Positions 9,359 to 17,403 of a DNA stretch of 64,000 nucleotides are shown one piece after another. The position numbers and the translations under genes were made by a program. The notes under the pieces were generated by a model. It saw nothing but the letters and a program-made list of their open reading frames with translations. It was not told the DNA's origin and searched no databases. Origin of the DNA: Halomonas korlensis (lineage in GTDB: Bacteria > Pseudomonadota > Gammaproteobacteria > Pseudomonadales > Halomonadaceae); the NCBI RefSeq assembly GCF_900116705.1, contig NZ_FPBP01000012.1:1-64000 (forward strand), in the 5' to 3' direction. Within the stretch, counting starts at the first letter, position 1. Every line of letters starts with the position of its first letter.

Positions 9359-10045
9359 ATGGAGCAGATTCCTCGACAGAACCTCGGTATCAGCGCCTAT
9401 CAATGGCTCAAGCGCGACATCATTCGCGGCGTGTTCCGGCCAGGCGAGAAACTGCTGATGACTGGGCTCAAGGCCCGCTACGACCTGGGGGTCGGGCCGC
9501 TGCGCGAGGCGTTGTCGCAACTGGTTGCCGATCGGCTGGTCGTGGCGATCAGTCAGCGCGGCTACCGCGTGGCGCCGATGTCGTTGGCCGAGCTTGCCGA
9601 CCTTTACGACGCCCGCGCCCAGCTGGAAGCCATGATGCTGCGACTGGCCATCGAGCGTGGCGACGACGCTTGGGAAGCCGACATCCTGGCCTGCGCCCAT
9701 ACCTTGGCCAAGGTCATGGAAGTCAAGAGCCCCGATGAACTGCTCGACATCTGGGACGCGCGGCACAAAGCGTTTCACACAGCCATGGTGAAGGGCTGTC
9801 GCTCGCCTCACTTGCTACAGGTGCGCAACAATCTTTTCGACCAGGTCGAACGCTATCGTCACTTGTGGCTGCGCGAGACCGTCTTTTCCGATGCGGCCCT
9901 GGCACGCAAGCGTGAGGAACATGCCGAACTGGTCGAGGTCAGCCTGGCGCGCGACGCCGAGCGCGCCACGGCATTGATCCACGACCACCTGATGACTCCC
10001 GTACCTGTCATTACCGAAGTGATGCACCGGCACGGCCTGGCATGA
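9359..10045 (+). CDS. GntR-family regulator, FCD (FadR-like) subgroup
   Basis: 228 residues from the ATG at 9359; an in-frame TTG 18 bp upstream is the alternative start. The winged helix contains LLMTGLKARYDLGVGPLREALSQL. The C-terminal FCD helical domain shows the metal-ligand pattern D-x3-H (DARHKAFHTAM) and later EEHAEL and HDHLM. The sequence MSLAELADLYDARAQLEAMMLRLAIERG is typical of FCD regulators of organic-acid catabolism. It stands alone between the IclR gene and a likely terminator at 10053, and its target is not visible. Confidence 0.9.
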   Translation: MEQIPRQNLGISAYQWLKRDIIRGVFRPGEKLLMTGLKARYDLGVGPLREALSQLVADRLVVAISQRGYRVAPMSLAELADLYDARAQLEAMMLRLAIERGDDAWEADILACAHTLAKVMEVKSPDELLDIWDARHKAFHTAMVKGCRSPHLLQVRNNLFDQVERYRHLWLRETVFSDAALARKREEHAELVEVSLARDAERATALIHDHLMTPVPVITEVMHRHGLA

Positions 10046-10052
10046 TGGGTCG

Positions 10053-10082
10053 CTTGGCATGAAACAAGTGTCAGGGTTTTTT
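10053..10082 (+). terminator. Probable rho-independent terminator after GntR gene
   Basis: CTTGGCA pairs with TGTCAGG (seven pairs, two of them G-U) across a nine-base loop, and a run of six T follows at once. It lies 8 bp after the GntR stop. The stem is modest, so efficiency is uncertain. Confidence 0.55.
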
Positions 10083-10236
10083 CGCACTATCAGGCCGAGA
10101 TACGGCTCAATGTCATGAGCGCGTCATGGGAAGTCACCAGACTCGATATCAGCCAATGCCACCCGATCGGCAATGGTAAACTGACGTTAGACCATGGGCG
10201 CTTGCGACACGAGGCGCCAGCTGATGGAGAGACCCC

Positions 10237-10449
10237 ATGCCACACCTGCTGCGATTTCCCCGTGATATCGAAGGACGCCTCGAGAGACTCAGCCGTCAGA
10301 CCGGGCTCAGCAAAGCCGTGCTGATCGAACGCTGTCTGGATGATGGCCTCAACGGCCTGGAAAACCAGCTGCTGCTGGAGACCCCAGTTCTCAATCGCGT
10401 CGAGCGCCCCATCGATCAGTTATTGCGCGAGAGTGGTCTGGGCGCATGA
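10237..10449 (+). CDS. Small ribbon-helix-helix-like protein
   Basis: 70 residues, with a GGAGAG ribosome site at good spacing. The stretch GRLERLSRQTGLSKAVLIERCLDDGLNGLEN (written here as segments GRLERLSRQTGLSK and AVLIERCLDDG) fits a beta strand followed by two helices, as in MetJ/Arc/RelB-type antitoxin DNA-binding folds. No toxin-like partner follows; the next gene is the convergent pxpC, only 7 bp away. It may be an orphan antitoxin or a small regulator. Family assignment is by pattern only. Confidence 0.6.
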   Translation: MPHLLRFPRDIEGRLERLSRQTGLSKAVLIERCLDDGLNGLENQLLLETPVLNRVERPIDQLLRESGLGA

Positions 10450-10456
10450 AGACGGC

Positions 10457-11395
10457 TCAGCCGAAGACGCCACGAAACCGGCGATGGTCGGCCAGCGCTC
10501 GCTCGTGCGTGACGGCCTTGATTTCCACCTCCTGACCCGGCAGGCACTGGGCCAGCCGCGAACAGGCCAGCGGCGTGAACGCTCCGAGCCGGGGGTAGCC
10601 ACCGATGGTCTGACGATCATTGAGCAGCACGATCGGCTGCCCGTCGGGTGGTACCTGCACGGCGCCCAGGCCGATCCCCTCGGAGATCATCGTCGACAGC
10701 CGGCATTGCAGCCGCGGTCCGGTCAGTCGAACACCCATGCGATCGGCGCGGTCATCTACTCGCCAGGCCGTATTGAAGGCGCGAAATAGACTGGTGCCCG
10801 AGAACTCGGCGATTTGCGCACCGACGAGCAAACCGAGTGGCCCGGGCTGCTGATAGTCGGGCGGCGAAGGGGGCTGGGCAGCGCCGACAGGCACCTCTCG
10901 GCTGGCCGCGGCAGACACGCGAAGGCGATTGCCCTCGGCAAGCTTATGGCCTTCACCGTCATGTCCTCCCAACCCTTCGCGCATAACGCACGCCACGCTG
11001 TTAAGCACCGGCACGGCCCGAAAGCCCCCTGCGACGGCCAGATACGCCCGCAGACCGTTGACGGGTGAGGCGAAGGCCAGCACCTGCCCCTCGCGAAGCG
11101 TAACGGGCTGCCAAATAGCCAGTGGCTTTCCCTCCACGGTGGCGCCAAGATCGGCTCCGGCAACCGCAATCGCGAGATCACGCTCGGCGACAAGCTCGAG
11201 GCCGCCGAAGGTCACCTCCAGGGCCGGCGTCCCCCAGGCGTTGCCCACGAGATGGTTGGCCCAGGCCCAGCCATGCAGGTCTACCGGCCCGCCCTGGGTC
11301 ACTCCCAGCCGGCGTACCCCGAAGCGCCCGGCATCCTGGAGCAGTGCCAGCGGACCGGCGCGCGTCACGCTCAGGCCGTCTATCGCCTCCGTCAT
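10457..11395 (-). CDS. pxpC: 5-oxoprolinase subunit C
   Basis: 312 residues of the KipA/allophanate-hydrolase-subunit-2 fold. It has the family start GLSVTRAGPLALLQDAGRFG, then RRLGVTQGGPVDLHGWAWAN, and the C-terminal QTIGGYPRLGAF. With PxpA and PxpB it forms the ATP-dependent bacterial 5-oxoprolinase, which converts pyroglutamate to glutamate. Its ATG overlaps the pxpB stop (ATGA), so pxpA-pxpB-pxpC is one coupled operon. It is convergent with the small RHH-like gene. Confidence 0.95.
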   Translation of the reverse strand: MTEAIDGLSVTRAGPLALLQDAGRFGVRRLGVTQGGPVDLHGWAWANHLVGNAWGTPALEVTFGGLELVAERDLAIAVAGADLGATVEGKPLAIWQPVTLREGQVLAFASPVNGLRAYLAVAGGFRAVPVLNSVACVMREGLGGHDGEGHKLAEGNRLRVSAAASREVPVGAAQPPSPPDYQQPGPLGLLVGAQIAEFSGTSLFRAFNTAWRVDDRADRMGVRLTGPRLQCRLSTMISEGIGLGAVQVPPDGQPIVLLNDRQTIGGYPRLGAFTPLACSRLAQCLPGQEVEIKAVTHERALADHRRFRGVFG

Positions 11396-12114
11396 CTCCC
11401 CTCCTCCATCGCACGGGTATCACCACCCTGGCGCTCGAACTCGGCGCGATCGATGGGCACGAAGCGTACCCGGTCACCCACCTGGAGCAGGCTGAACCCT
11501 TCCCGGTTGCGGTCGAAGAGCACCGCCGGGGTCCGGCCGATCAGGTTCCAGCCACCCGGCGTGATCGCGGGATAGGCCGCGGTCTGTTTACCTGCCACCG
11601 CCACGCTCCCAGCCGGCACCTTACGCCGTGGGGTATCCAGACGGGGCGCTTCAATCCTGGGGTCGACGCTGCCCATGAAGGCGAAACCCGGTGCGAAGCC
11701 CAGGGCGAAGACCCGGTAGCTGCGCTCACTGTGGCAGGCCACCACCTCCTCGACGCTCATGCCCGCCAACTCGGCCAGGTGCGACAATTCGGGTCCCACC
11801 GAGGCGTCATACCAGACCGGCAGTTCCATGATCGGCGCGTCCGCCGCCGCCTCGTCGGGTTGCAGCCGCTGCAAGAGGTCAACCAGCCGTGTTCTAGCCT
11901 CGCCCGGCGAGAGTCGCAGCGGGTCGAAGATCACCAGCAGGGTGGTATAGGACGGTACCAAATCGACCAAGACGTCGCCGAACGCCCTCTCGCAGTCTCT
12001 CACCAGGGCGGTGAGCCACGCCATATTGGCCTCGTCGATGTCATCGAACAGCCGCACCATCCAACCGTCGAGGCCGGCCGATTCAATCCGTGGGAGACTC
12101 TCTGCCTGACTCAT
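11392..12114 (-). CDS. pxpB: 5-oxoprolinase subunit B
   Basis: 240 residues of the KipI/allophanate-hydrolase-subunit-1 family. Diagnostic stretches are [20 protein letters not shown], followed by [19 protein letters not shown] and [12 protein letters not shown] near the C-terminus. It pairs with PxpC to form the heteromeric part of 5-oxoprolinase. Both ends overlap neighbouring genes by 4 bp, which supports stoichiometric expression with PxpA and PxpC. Confidence 0.95.
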   Translation of the reverse strand: MSQAESLPRIESAGLDGWMVRLFDDIDEANMAWLTALVRDCERAFGDVLVDLVPSYTTLLVIFDPLRLSPGEARTRLVDLLQRLQPDEAAADAPIMELPVWYDASVGPELSHLAELAGMSVEEVVACHSERSYRVFALGFAPGFAFMGSVDPRIEAPRLDTPRRKVPAGSVAVAGKQTAAYPAITPGGWNLIGRTPAVLFDRNREGFSLLQVGDRVRFVPIDRAEFERQGGDTRAMEEGR

Positions 12115-12869
12115 GCACCGGTCTCCAGCTCACGCAGCGCCTGGCGAATCGCCTTCACCGCGGCGATCGACTCGGGATTGTCGCCATGCACGCAGAGGGT
12201 ATCGGCGGCCAGCACGAGCTCGCTGCCGTCGCTGGCCGTGAGCGGCTCGCCACGGGCGATGCGCTGCGCCTGGTCGACGATCACCTCGGGGTCGTGGTGT
12301 ACGGCCCCCCGCTCTCGCCGGGAGACCAGCCGTCCCTCGGCATCGTAGGCGCGATCGGCGAAGGCCTCGAACCACAGGGTCGCGCCATGCCGCTCGGCCA
12401 GTGCCCGCGTTGCGGCGGTATCCCGGGTAGCCATCACCATCAGCGGCAGGCGGGCATCATAGGCCACCAGCGCGCGCATCACGGCGTCGAGGATCTCCGG
12501 ATCGCGCATCATGTCGTTGTAGAGGGCCCCGTGGGGCTTGACGTAGCCGACCTCGAGGCCCTCGGCCCGGCAGAGCCCGGCCAGGGCACCGACCTGGTAG
12601 AGCATCAGGTTCTCGACCTCCTCGGCCGAGCAGGCCATCGAACGGCGCCCGAAGCCGACCATGTCGGGATAGGCGGGGTGCGCGCCGACGGTGACGCCAT
12701 GGCGCTTGGCCAGCCGCACGGTCATGCGGATCACGTCCGGGTCGGAGGCGTGGAAACCGCAGGCCACGTTGGCCAGGTCCACATGGGGCATCACCTCGTG
12801 GTCCAGGCCCATGACCCAGGGACCGAAGCTCTCGCCCATATCGGCATTGAGCAGCAGGGTCTTCATCAT
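12111..12869 (-). CDS. pxpA: 5-oxoprolinase subunit A (LamB/YcsF family)
   Basis: 252 residues. It opens with [13 protein letters not shown], the family hallmark, and continues with [19 protein letters not shown] and [19 protein letters not shown]. PxpA is the subunit that supplies the metal-dependent ring-opening activity of the Pxp 5-oxoprolinase. A GGAGG-rich ribosome site (AGGAGGTGAATG) precedes the ATG. It is the promoter-proximal gene and is divergent from the TRAP binding-protein gene across 198 bp. Confidence 0.96.
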   Translation of the reverse strand: MMKTLLLNADMGESFGPWVMGLDHEVMPHVDLANVACGFHASDPDVIRMTVRLAKRHGVTVGAHPAYPDMVGFGRRSMACSAEEVENLMLYQVGALAGLCRAEGLEVGYVKPHGALYNDMMRDPEILDAVMRALVAYDARLPLMVMATRDTAATRALAERHGATLWFEAFADRAYDAEGRLVSRRERGAVHHDPEVIVDQAQRIARGEPLTASDGSELVLAADTLCVHGDNPESIAAVKAIRQALRELETGA

Positions 12870-12902
12870 TCACCTCCTCCGGATGGCGCATCAAAGAGAA
12901 TT

Positions 12903-12922
12903 TATCAACGTTTTATCGATAA
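12903..12922. promoter_or_regulatory. Candidate operator between pxpA and the TRAP operon
   Basis: A perfect 10-bp palindrome TTATCGATAA (12913-12922) is preceded by another TATC half-site (TTATCAACG), giving repeated TTATC elements in the AT-rich part of an otherwise GC-rich divergent promoter region. The winged-helix protein encoded at the end of the TRAP operon is the obvious candidate ligand. This is pattern-based only. Confidence 0.4.
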
Positions 12923-13067
12923 GACATCGCCCTTTAGTCTACACATCGTTGACCAGGCGTCGACTGCCCGCTTAACCTTCTTCGCGAACACTCGCTAGAC
13001 TCCTTCTGGACGGCCCGCTGTCCGACGACCTGCAGCGACAACAAGAACCCGACACGAGGTAACGCAC

Positions 13068-14069
13068 ATGACCGCCCGTAACTCCCTCCTCCATCTGACC
13101 TCGGCTGCCGCCATCGGTATCAGCCTAGCCACCCTGGGCAGCACCGCCCAGGCCGCGACCGAATGGGACATGCCCACGCCCTACGGCGACATGACCTTCC
13201 ACACCGTCAACATCCGCGAGTTCGCCGACGATGTGCGCGAGGCCACCGATGGCGAACTGGACATCACCGTGCACTCCAATGGCTCGCTGATCGGCCATGC
13301 CGAGATCAAGAACTCGGTGCGACGCGGCATCGTACCCATCGGCGAGCTGATCATGTCCCGCCTGGCCAACGAGAACCCGATCTTCGAGGTCGATTCGGTG
13401 CCCTACCTGGCCTCCAGCTACGAGGATGCCCAGACCCTGTGGGAGGCCTCCCGGGAGGTCATCGCCGAGGAACTCGCCGAACAGCAGCTGCGCCTGCTCT
13501 TCGCCGTCCCCTGGCCGCCCCAGGGCATCTACACCAACCAGGCCATCGAGTCCGGCGACGACCTCAAGAACCTCAGCATGCGTGCCTACAACACTGCCAG
13601 CGAACGGATCGCCCAGCTGTTCGGCGCCGTCCCGACCCAGGTCGAGGTGCCGGATATCCCCACCGCCTTCAGCACCGGCCGCGTCGACGCCATGATCACC
13701 TCACCGGCCACCGGCGCCGACACCAAGGCCTGGGACTACCTGAGCCACTTCAACCACGCCCAGCTGTGGCTGCCGAAGAACATGGTGATCGTCAGCGAGA
13801 AGGCCTTCTCGCGCCTCGACGAGGCCACCCAAGAGGCGGTCCTGGACGCGGCCGCCGAGGCCGAGACGCGCGGCTGGGAGATGAGCCGTCAGGAGACCGA
13901 TGACGCCCTCGCCGTGCTCGAGGAGAACGGCATCGAGGTCAGCGAGCCGACCCCGGAGTTCGCCGAACGGCTCCAGGAGGTCGGCAAGACCATGACCGAG
14001 GAGTGGGCCGGCCGCGCCGGTGATCAGGGGGCCGAGATCCTCGAGGCCTACGAGGCCGCTCGCGACTGA
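13068..14069 (+). CDS. TRAP transporter substrate-binding protein (DctP family)
   Basis: 333 residues. A signal peptide of about 30 residues ends TAQA before ATEWDMP. The mature protein has the DctP hallmarks: the periplasmic ligand-binding arginine segment LSMRAYNTASE, and IPTAFSTGRVDAMITSP. It captures a carboxylated substrate for the membrane partners encoded next. The ligand cannot be read from sequence, but the divergent pxpABC genes make 5-oxoproline (pyroglutamate) a good hypothesis. A GAGGTAA ribosome site precedes the ATG. Confidence 0.93.
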   Translation: MTARNSLLHLTSAAAIGISLATLGSTAQAATEWDMPTPYGDMTFHTVNIREFADDVREATDGELDITVHSNGSLIGHAEIKNSVRRGIVPIGELIMSRLANENPIFEVDSVPYLASSYEDAQTLWEASREVIAEELAEQQLRLLFAVPWPPQGIYTNQAIESGDDLKNLSMRAYNTASERIAQLFGAVPTQVEVPDIPTAFSTGRVDAMITSPATGADTKAWDYLSHFNHAQLWLPKNMVIVSEKAFSRLDEATQEAVLDAAAEAETRGWEMSRQETDDALAVLEENGIEVSEPTPEFAERLQEVGKTMTEEWAGRAGDQGAEILEAYEAARD

Positions 14070-14080
14070 ACCCGCCACCC

Positions 14081-14101
14081 GCCGGGACCTCTCGTCCCGG
14101 C
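14081..14101 (+). other. Hairpin between TRAP binding-protein and permease genes
   Basis: GCCGGGAC and GTCCCGGC form a perfect 8-bp stem with a CTCTC loop, 11 bp after the binding-protein stop. No T-run follows. Such structures often protect the upstream mRNA end, so more binding protein than permease is made (general knowledge; its role here is inferred). Confidence 0.6.
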
Positions 14102-14121
14102 CCTGCTTCACGGTTCCCGCC

Positions 14122-14673
14122 ATGACCTATCGTCTACGACCACTCTATAACCTGGGCGGCTACCTGGCCGCCCTCTGCCTCTGCCTGATCTGCGCGCTGA
14201 TCACCGCCCAGATCCTCGGGCGCATCATCGATCGCATTGCCACCGGGATCGGCGGCGACCGCATCGGCCTGGCGATTCCCGGCCTCTCGGAAATCTCAGG
14301 CTTCCTGCTGGTCGGCGCCAGCTTCCTGGGGCTCGCCTACACCTTCGTGCATGGGGGCCATATCCGCGTGACACTGCTGATCGGGCGGCTCCCCGCCGCG
14401 CCACGCGCCTTCGTCGAGCTCTTCTGCCTGAGCATCGCCCTGGTGCTCTGCCTCTATCTGGGCTGGTACCTCTACTGGCTGCTGGATGACAGCATCGCCT
14501 TCAACGAGACCTCCTATGGTCTGCTGAGCATCCCGCTGTGGATCCCCCAGTCGGCCATGCTCAGCGGCGTGGTGCTGTTCTGCCTGGCACTGGCCGAAGC
14601 CTGGCTTTCCACCCTGGTGACCGCCGCGACCCGGCCCTCCAGCTTCACCATCGACGACAGCGGCCAGGAATGA
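14122..14673 (+). CDS. TRAP transporter small permease (DctQ family)
   Basis: 183 residues with four predicted membrane spans, the expected size and topology. The internal segment LGLAYTFVHGGHIRVTLLIG is the conserved DctQ motif (HGGHIRV). The start used is the ATG of MTYRLRPLYN, since the upstream in-frame extension is arginine-rich and crosses the intercistronic hairpin. It works with the large permease encoded 16 bp downstream. Confidence 0.93.
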   Translation: MTYRLRPLYNLGGYLAALCLCLICALITAQILGRIIDRIATGIGGDRIGLAIPGLSEISGFLLVGASFLGLAYTFVHGGHIRVTLLIGRLPAAPRAFVELFCLSIALVLCLYLGWYLYWLLDDSIAFNETSYGLLSIPLWIPQSAMLSGVVLFCLALAEAWLSTLVTAATRPSSFTIDDSGQE

Positions 14674-14689
14674 GCCCGGGAGACACACC

Positions 14690-15985
14690 ATGCTCGTAAT
14701 GATGACGGTCCTCTTCGGGGTCCTCCTGCTGCTGCTCGGCAGCGGCGTCTGGGTGGCCTTCTCCCTGCTGGGACTGGGCTGGCTGGGGCTCTCGCAGTTC
14801 ACCTCGGTGCCCACCGGCGACGTGCTCGCCTCCAACGTCTGGGGCGAGAGCTACAGCTGGGAGCTCACCGCCCTGCCGATGTTCATCTGGATGGGCGAGA
14901 TCCTCTTCCGCTCGCGGCTCGCCGACGACATGTTCACCGGCCTGGCGCCCTGGATGCAGCGCATTCCGGGGCGCCTGCTGCATACCAACGTGATCGGTTG
15001 TGGCCTGTTCGCCGCCGTTTCCGGCTCCTCGGCGGCGACCTGTGCCACCATGGGCAGGATGACCATTCCCGAGCTCACCCGCCGTGGCTATGACGAACAG
15101 CTGGTCATCGGCACGCTGGCCGGTTCGGCGACCCTCGGCCTGCTGATCCCGCCCTCGATCATCCTGATCGTCTACGGCGTGGCCACCGACCAGTCCATTG
15201 CCCGCCTCTTCATGGCCGGCATCTTCCCCGGCCTGCTGCTGATCTCGCTGTTCGCCGCCTACCTGATGCTCTGGTCCTGGCGCTTCCCGAGCAAGATTCC
15301 CCCCGCCGAGACCGGCCTGCCACTGGGCGAGAAGCTGCGCCGGGCACGCCGCCTGATTCCCCTGCTGGGCCTGATCGTCGGGGTCATCGGGTCGATCTAT
15401 GCGGGTCTGGCCTCCCCCACCGAGGCCGCCGCCGTGGGGGTGGTGCTCTCGCTGCTGCTGGCCAGTACCCAGGGCACCATGGACCGCACAGTGTTCCGCG
15501 ACGCCCTGCTCGGGGCGGTACGCACCTCGACCATGATCGCCTTCATCCTGGCAGGCGCCGCCTTCCTCACCGCTGCCATGGGCTTCACCGGCCTGCCCCG
15601 GGAACTCGCCGCCTGGATCGGCACCCTGGGACTGTCTCCCGTCATGTTGCTCGCCGCGCTGACGGTCCTGTTCATCCTGCTGGGCTGTTTCCTGGACGGC
15701 ATCTCGGTAGTGGTGCTGACCACCTCCATCATGCTGCCCATGGTCGAGGCCGCCGGCATCGACCTGATCTGGTTCGGCATCTACCTGGTGATCGTGGTGG
15801 AGATGTCGCAGATCACCCCCCCGGTCGGCTTCAACCTCTTCGTGCTGCAGGGCATGACGGGGCGCAATATCCTGTCGATCGCCTGGGCGGCCATGCCGTT
15901 CTTCTTCTTAATGATGCTCGGGGTGGTGCTGATCAGCCTCTTCCCCGGCATCGCCACCTGGCTGCCACAGGCCATGAGCAACTGA
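14690..15985 (+). CDS. TRAP transporter large permease (DctM family)
   Basis: 431 residues with about twelve membrane spans. Family motifs are GLFAAVSGSSAATCATMGRM, then AGSATLGLLIPPSIILIVYG and ASPTEAAAVGVV. It forms the sodium-coupled transmembrane channel with DctQ. A GGGAGA ribosome site lies before the ATG. The last gene of the transcription unit, a winged-helix regulator, follows 11 bp later. Confidence 0.95.
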   Translation: MLVMMTVLFGVLLLLLGSGVWVAFSLLGLGWLGLSQFTSVPTGDVLASNVWGESYSWELTALPMFIWMGEILFRSRLADDMFTGLAPWMQRIPGRLLHTNVIGCGLFAAVSGSSAATCATMGRMTIPELTRRGYDEQLVIGTLAGSATLGLLIPPSIILIVYGVATDQSIARLFMAGIFPGLLLISLFAAYLMLWSWRFPSKIPPAETGLPLGEKLRRARRLIPLLGLIVGVIGSIYAGLASPTEAAAVGVVLSLLLASTQGTMDRTVFRDALLGAVRTSTMIAFILAGAAFLTAAMGFTGLPRELAAWIGTLGLSPVMLLAALTVLFILLGCFLDGISVVVLTTSIMLPMVEAAGIDLIWFGIYLVIVVEMSQITPPVGFNLFVLQGMTGRNILSIAWAAMPFFFLMMLGVVLISLFPGIATWLPQAMSN

Positions 15986-15996
15986 GCAGGGAACAC

Positions 15997-16533
15997 ATGG
16001 AAAAGGAGCAGCACGTGACACCCGTACGGACACCTCGCGGCCCCATCGTCTCCTCGGAGCACCTGTCGCGCAGCAGCCAGGAGCTCTCGGAGTTCGAGTT
16101 CGGCCTGATTATCGCCGGGCATGCCTTCGACCGCTGGATGGTGCGCTGCATGACCGCCAGCGGCTACCCGGAACTCGGTGCCCTGGACGTGCTGGTACTG
16201 CACAGCGTCAACCATCGCGAACGCGCCAAGCGCCAGGCTGATATCTGCCTGGTGCTCAACGTCGAGGACACCCATACGGTGACTTATGCCCTGAAGAAGC
16301 TTGCCCGCCTGCAGTTGGTGACCGGCGGGAAACAGGGCAAGGAGACCTTCTTTCGCACCACCGAGCTGGGGCGGGAGGCCTGTGGCCGCTATGCCGAGAT
16401 TCGCGAGGCCTGCCTGGTCGATTCGCTCGCCTCGATGGGCATCGAGCGCGAGGAGATGAGTCGCCTGGCGGGACTGCTGCGGGCCATGTCCGGGCTCTAT
16501 GACCAGGCCGCCCGCTCCGCCGCGTCGCTCTAG
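15997..16533 (+). CDS. Winged-helix (MarR-like) transcriptional regulator
   Basis: 178 residues. The central part matches a MarR-type winged helix: DICLVLNVEDTHTVTYALKK (recognition region), then LARLQLV and the wing GKQGKETFFRTTELG. The N-terminal helix SEFEFGLIIAGHAFDRWMV and a C-terminal helical tail would form the dimer. CAGGGAAC precedes the ATG. It is co-transcribed with the TRAP genes, so it is likely the local regulator, perhaps responding to 5-oxoproline (inference). Confidence 0.82.
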   Translation: MEKEQHVTPVRTPRGPIVSSEHLSRSSQELSEFEFGLIIAGHAFDRWMVRCMTASGYPELGALDVLVLHSVNHRERAKRQADICLVLNVEDTHTVTYALKKLARLQLVTGGKQGKETFFRTTELGREACGRYAEIREACLVDSLASMGIEREEMSRLAGLLRAMSGLYDQAARSAASL

Positions 16534-16551
16534 CCGAATGCGGCTGCTGGG

Positions 16552-17352
16552 CTAGGCAGAGGAGCGCGGGTAGAGCCGGCGGGCCCGCCACAGGCTGAAC
16601 ATGAACAGCAAAAAGCTCGTCGTCATCGACGCTGCCAGGGACAGGGTGAAGACCAGCATGCCCGGCAGGTGGCCCACGCCGAGATAGCTCACGGCGCAGA
16701 AGGCAAGCAGGCTCAGCATGCCGCGCTGGGTCATGCTGACGGTCATGCGTGCCACCTCGGCCCCGTAGCGCTCGTGCAGTGCCCAGGCGATGGTCAGGAT
16801 ACCGACCGGAAACCCCAGAATGACACCGGACAGCTCGGGGCCTGATCTCGCCGCCAGGGTAGTCGCCAGGCTCACCACCGCCCCCGCCAGCAGCCCGCGC
16901 AGCAGCAGGTCGAGCCAGCCCGAGCTTGCCACCACCACCGGCTGCCCCAGTTGCTGCCAGCGATTGACTCCCTCTGCAACCAACAGCACCACCAGGTAAG
17001 CGGCAATGGCAGCGAGCAGGCCTCCCGGTATCTGCGTGAACAACAACGCGCCGGGCACCCAGAGCAGGCTGGCCAGCGCCAGGCTGCGCAGAGCCGACAG
17101 CCGTGTGGCGGTCATCACGAAGCACACTGTGAACAGCAGGGTCGCCACCAGCGCGTGCAGGGTGAAAAGCACGGCGTCCTGCACGAAGCCCGCCGCTTGC
17201 TCGCGTAGCATGAAGAAGTAGCCAGGACCGAGGATCACTGGCGTACCAGCGAGTATTCCGCCTAGCCTTGGCCCAAGGCGGCCTACCGAGAGCGCCACGA
17301 GAATCACGATGCCGGCAGTCGCCAGCAGCTTGATCAGCATCAGCTGGAGCAT
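16552..17352 (-). CDS. Unknown membrane protein with internal repeat
   Basis: 266 residues and about eight predicted membrane spans. Two halves share a motif: GPRLGGILAGTPVILGPGYF near residue 27 and GPELSGVILGFPVGILTIAW near residue 170, so the protein probably arose by duplication of a four-span unit. No named family was recognised; a small-molecule transporter is possible. It is convergent with the winged-helix gene and separated from the kinase-like gene by 51 bp. Confidence 0.7.
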   Translation of the reverse strand: MLQLMLIKLLATAGIVILVALSVGRLGPRLGGILAGTPVILGPGYFFMLREQAAGFVQDAVLFTLHALVATLLFTVCFVMTATRLSALRSLALASLLWVPGALLFTQIPGGLLAAIAAYLVVLLVAEGVNRWQQLGQPVVVASSGWLDLLLRGLLAGAVVSLATTLAARSGPELSGVILGFPVGILTIAWALHERYGAEVARMTVSMTQRGMLSLLAFCAVSYLGVGHLPGMLVFTLSLAASMTTSFLLFMFSLWRARRLYPRSSA

Positions 17353-17403
17353 GGACGACGATTGACCTCCCTGTCGGACAAAAGCGGACTCCGGCCCGGG
17401 AGT

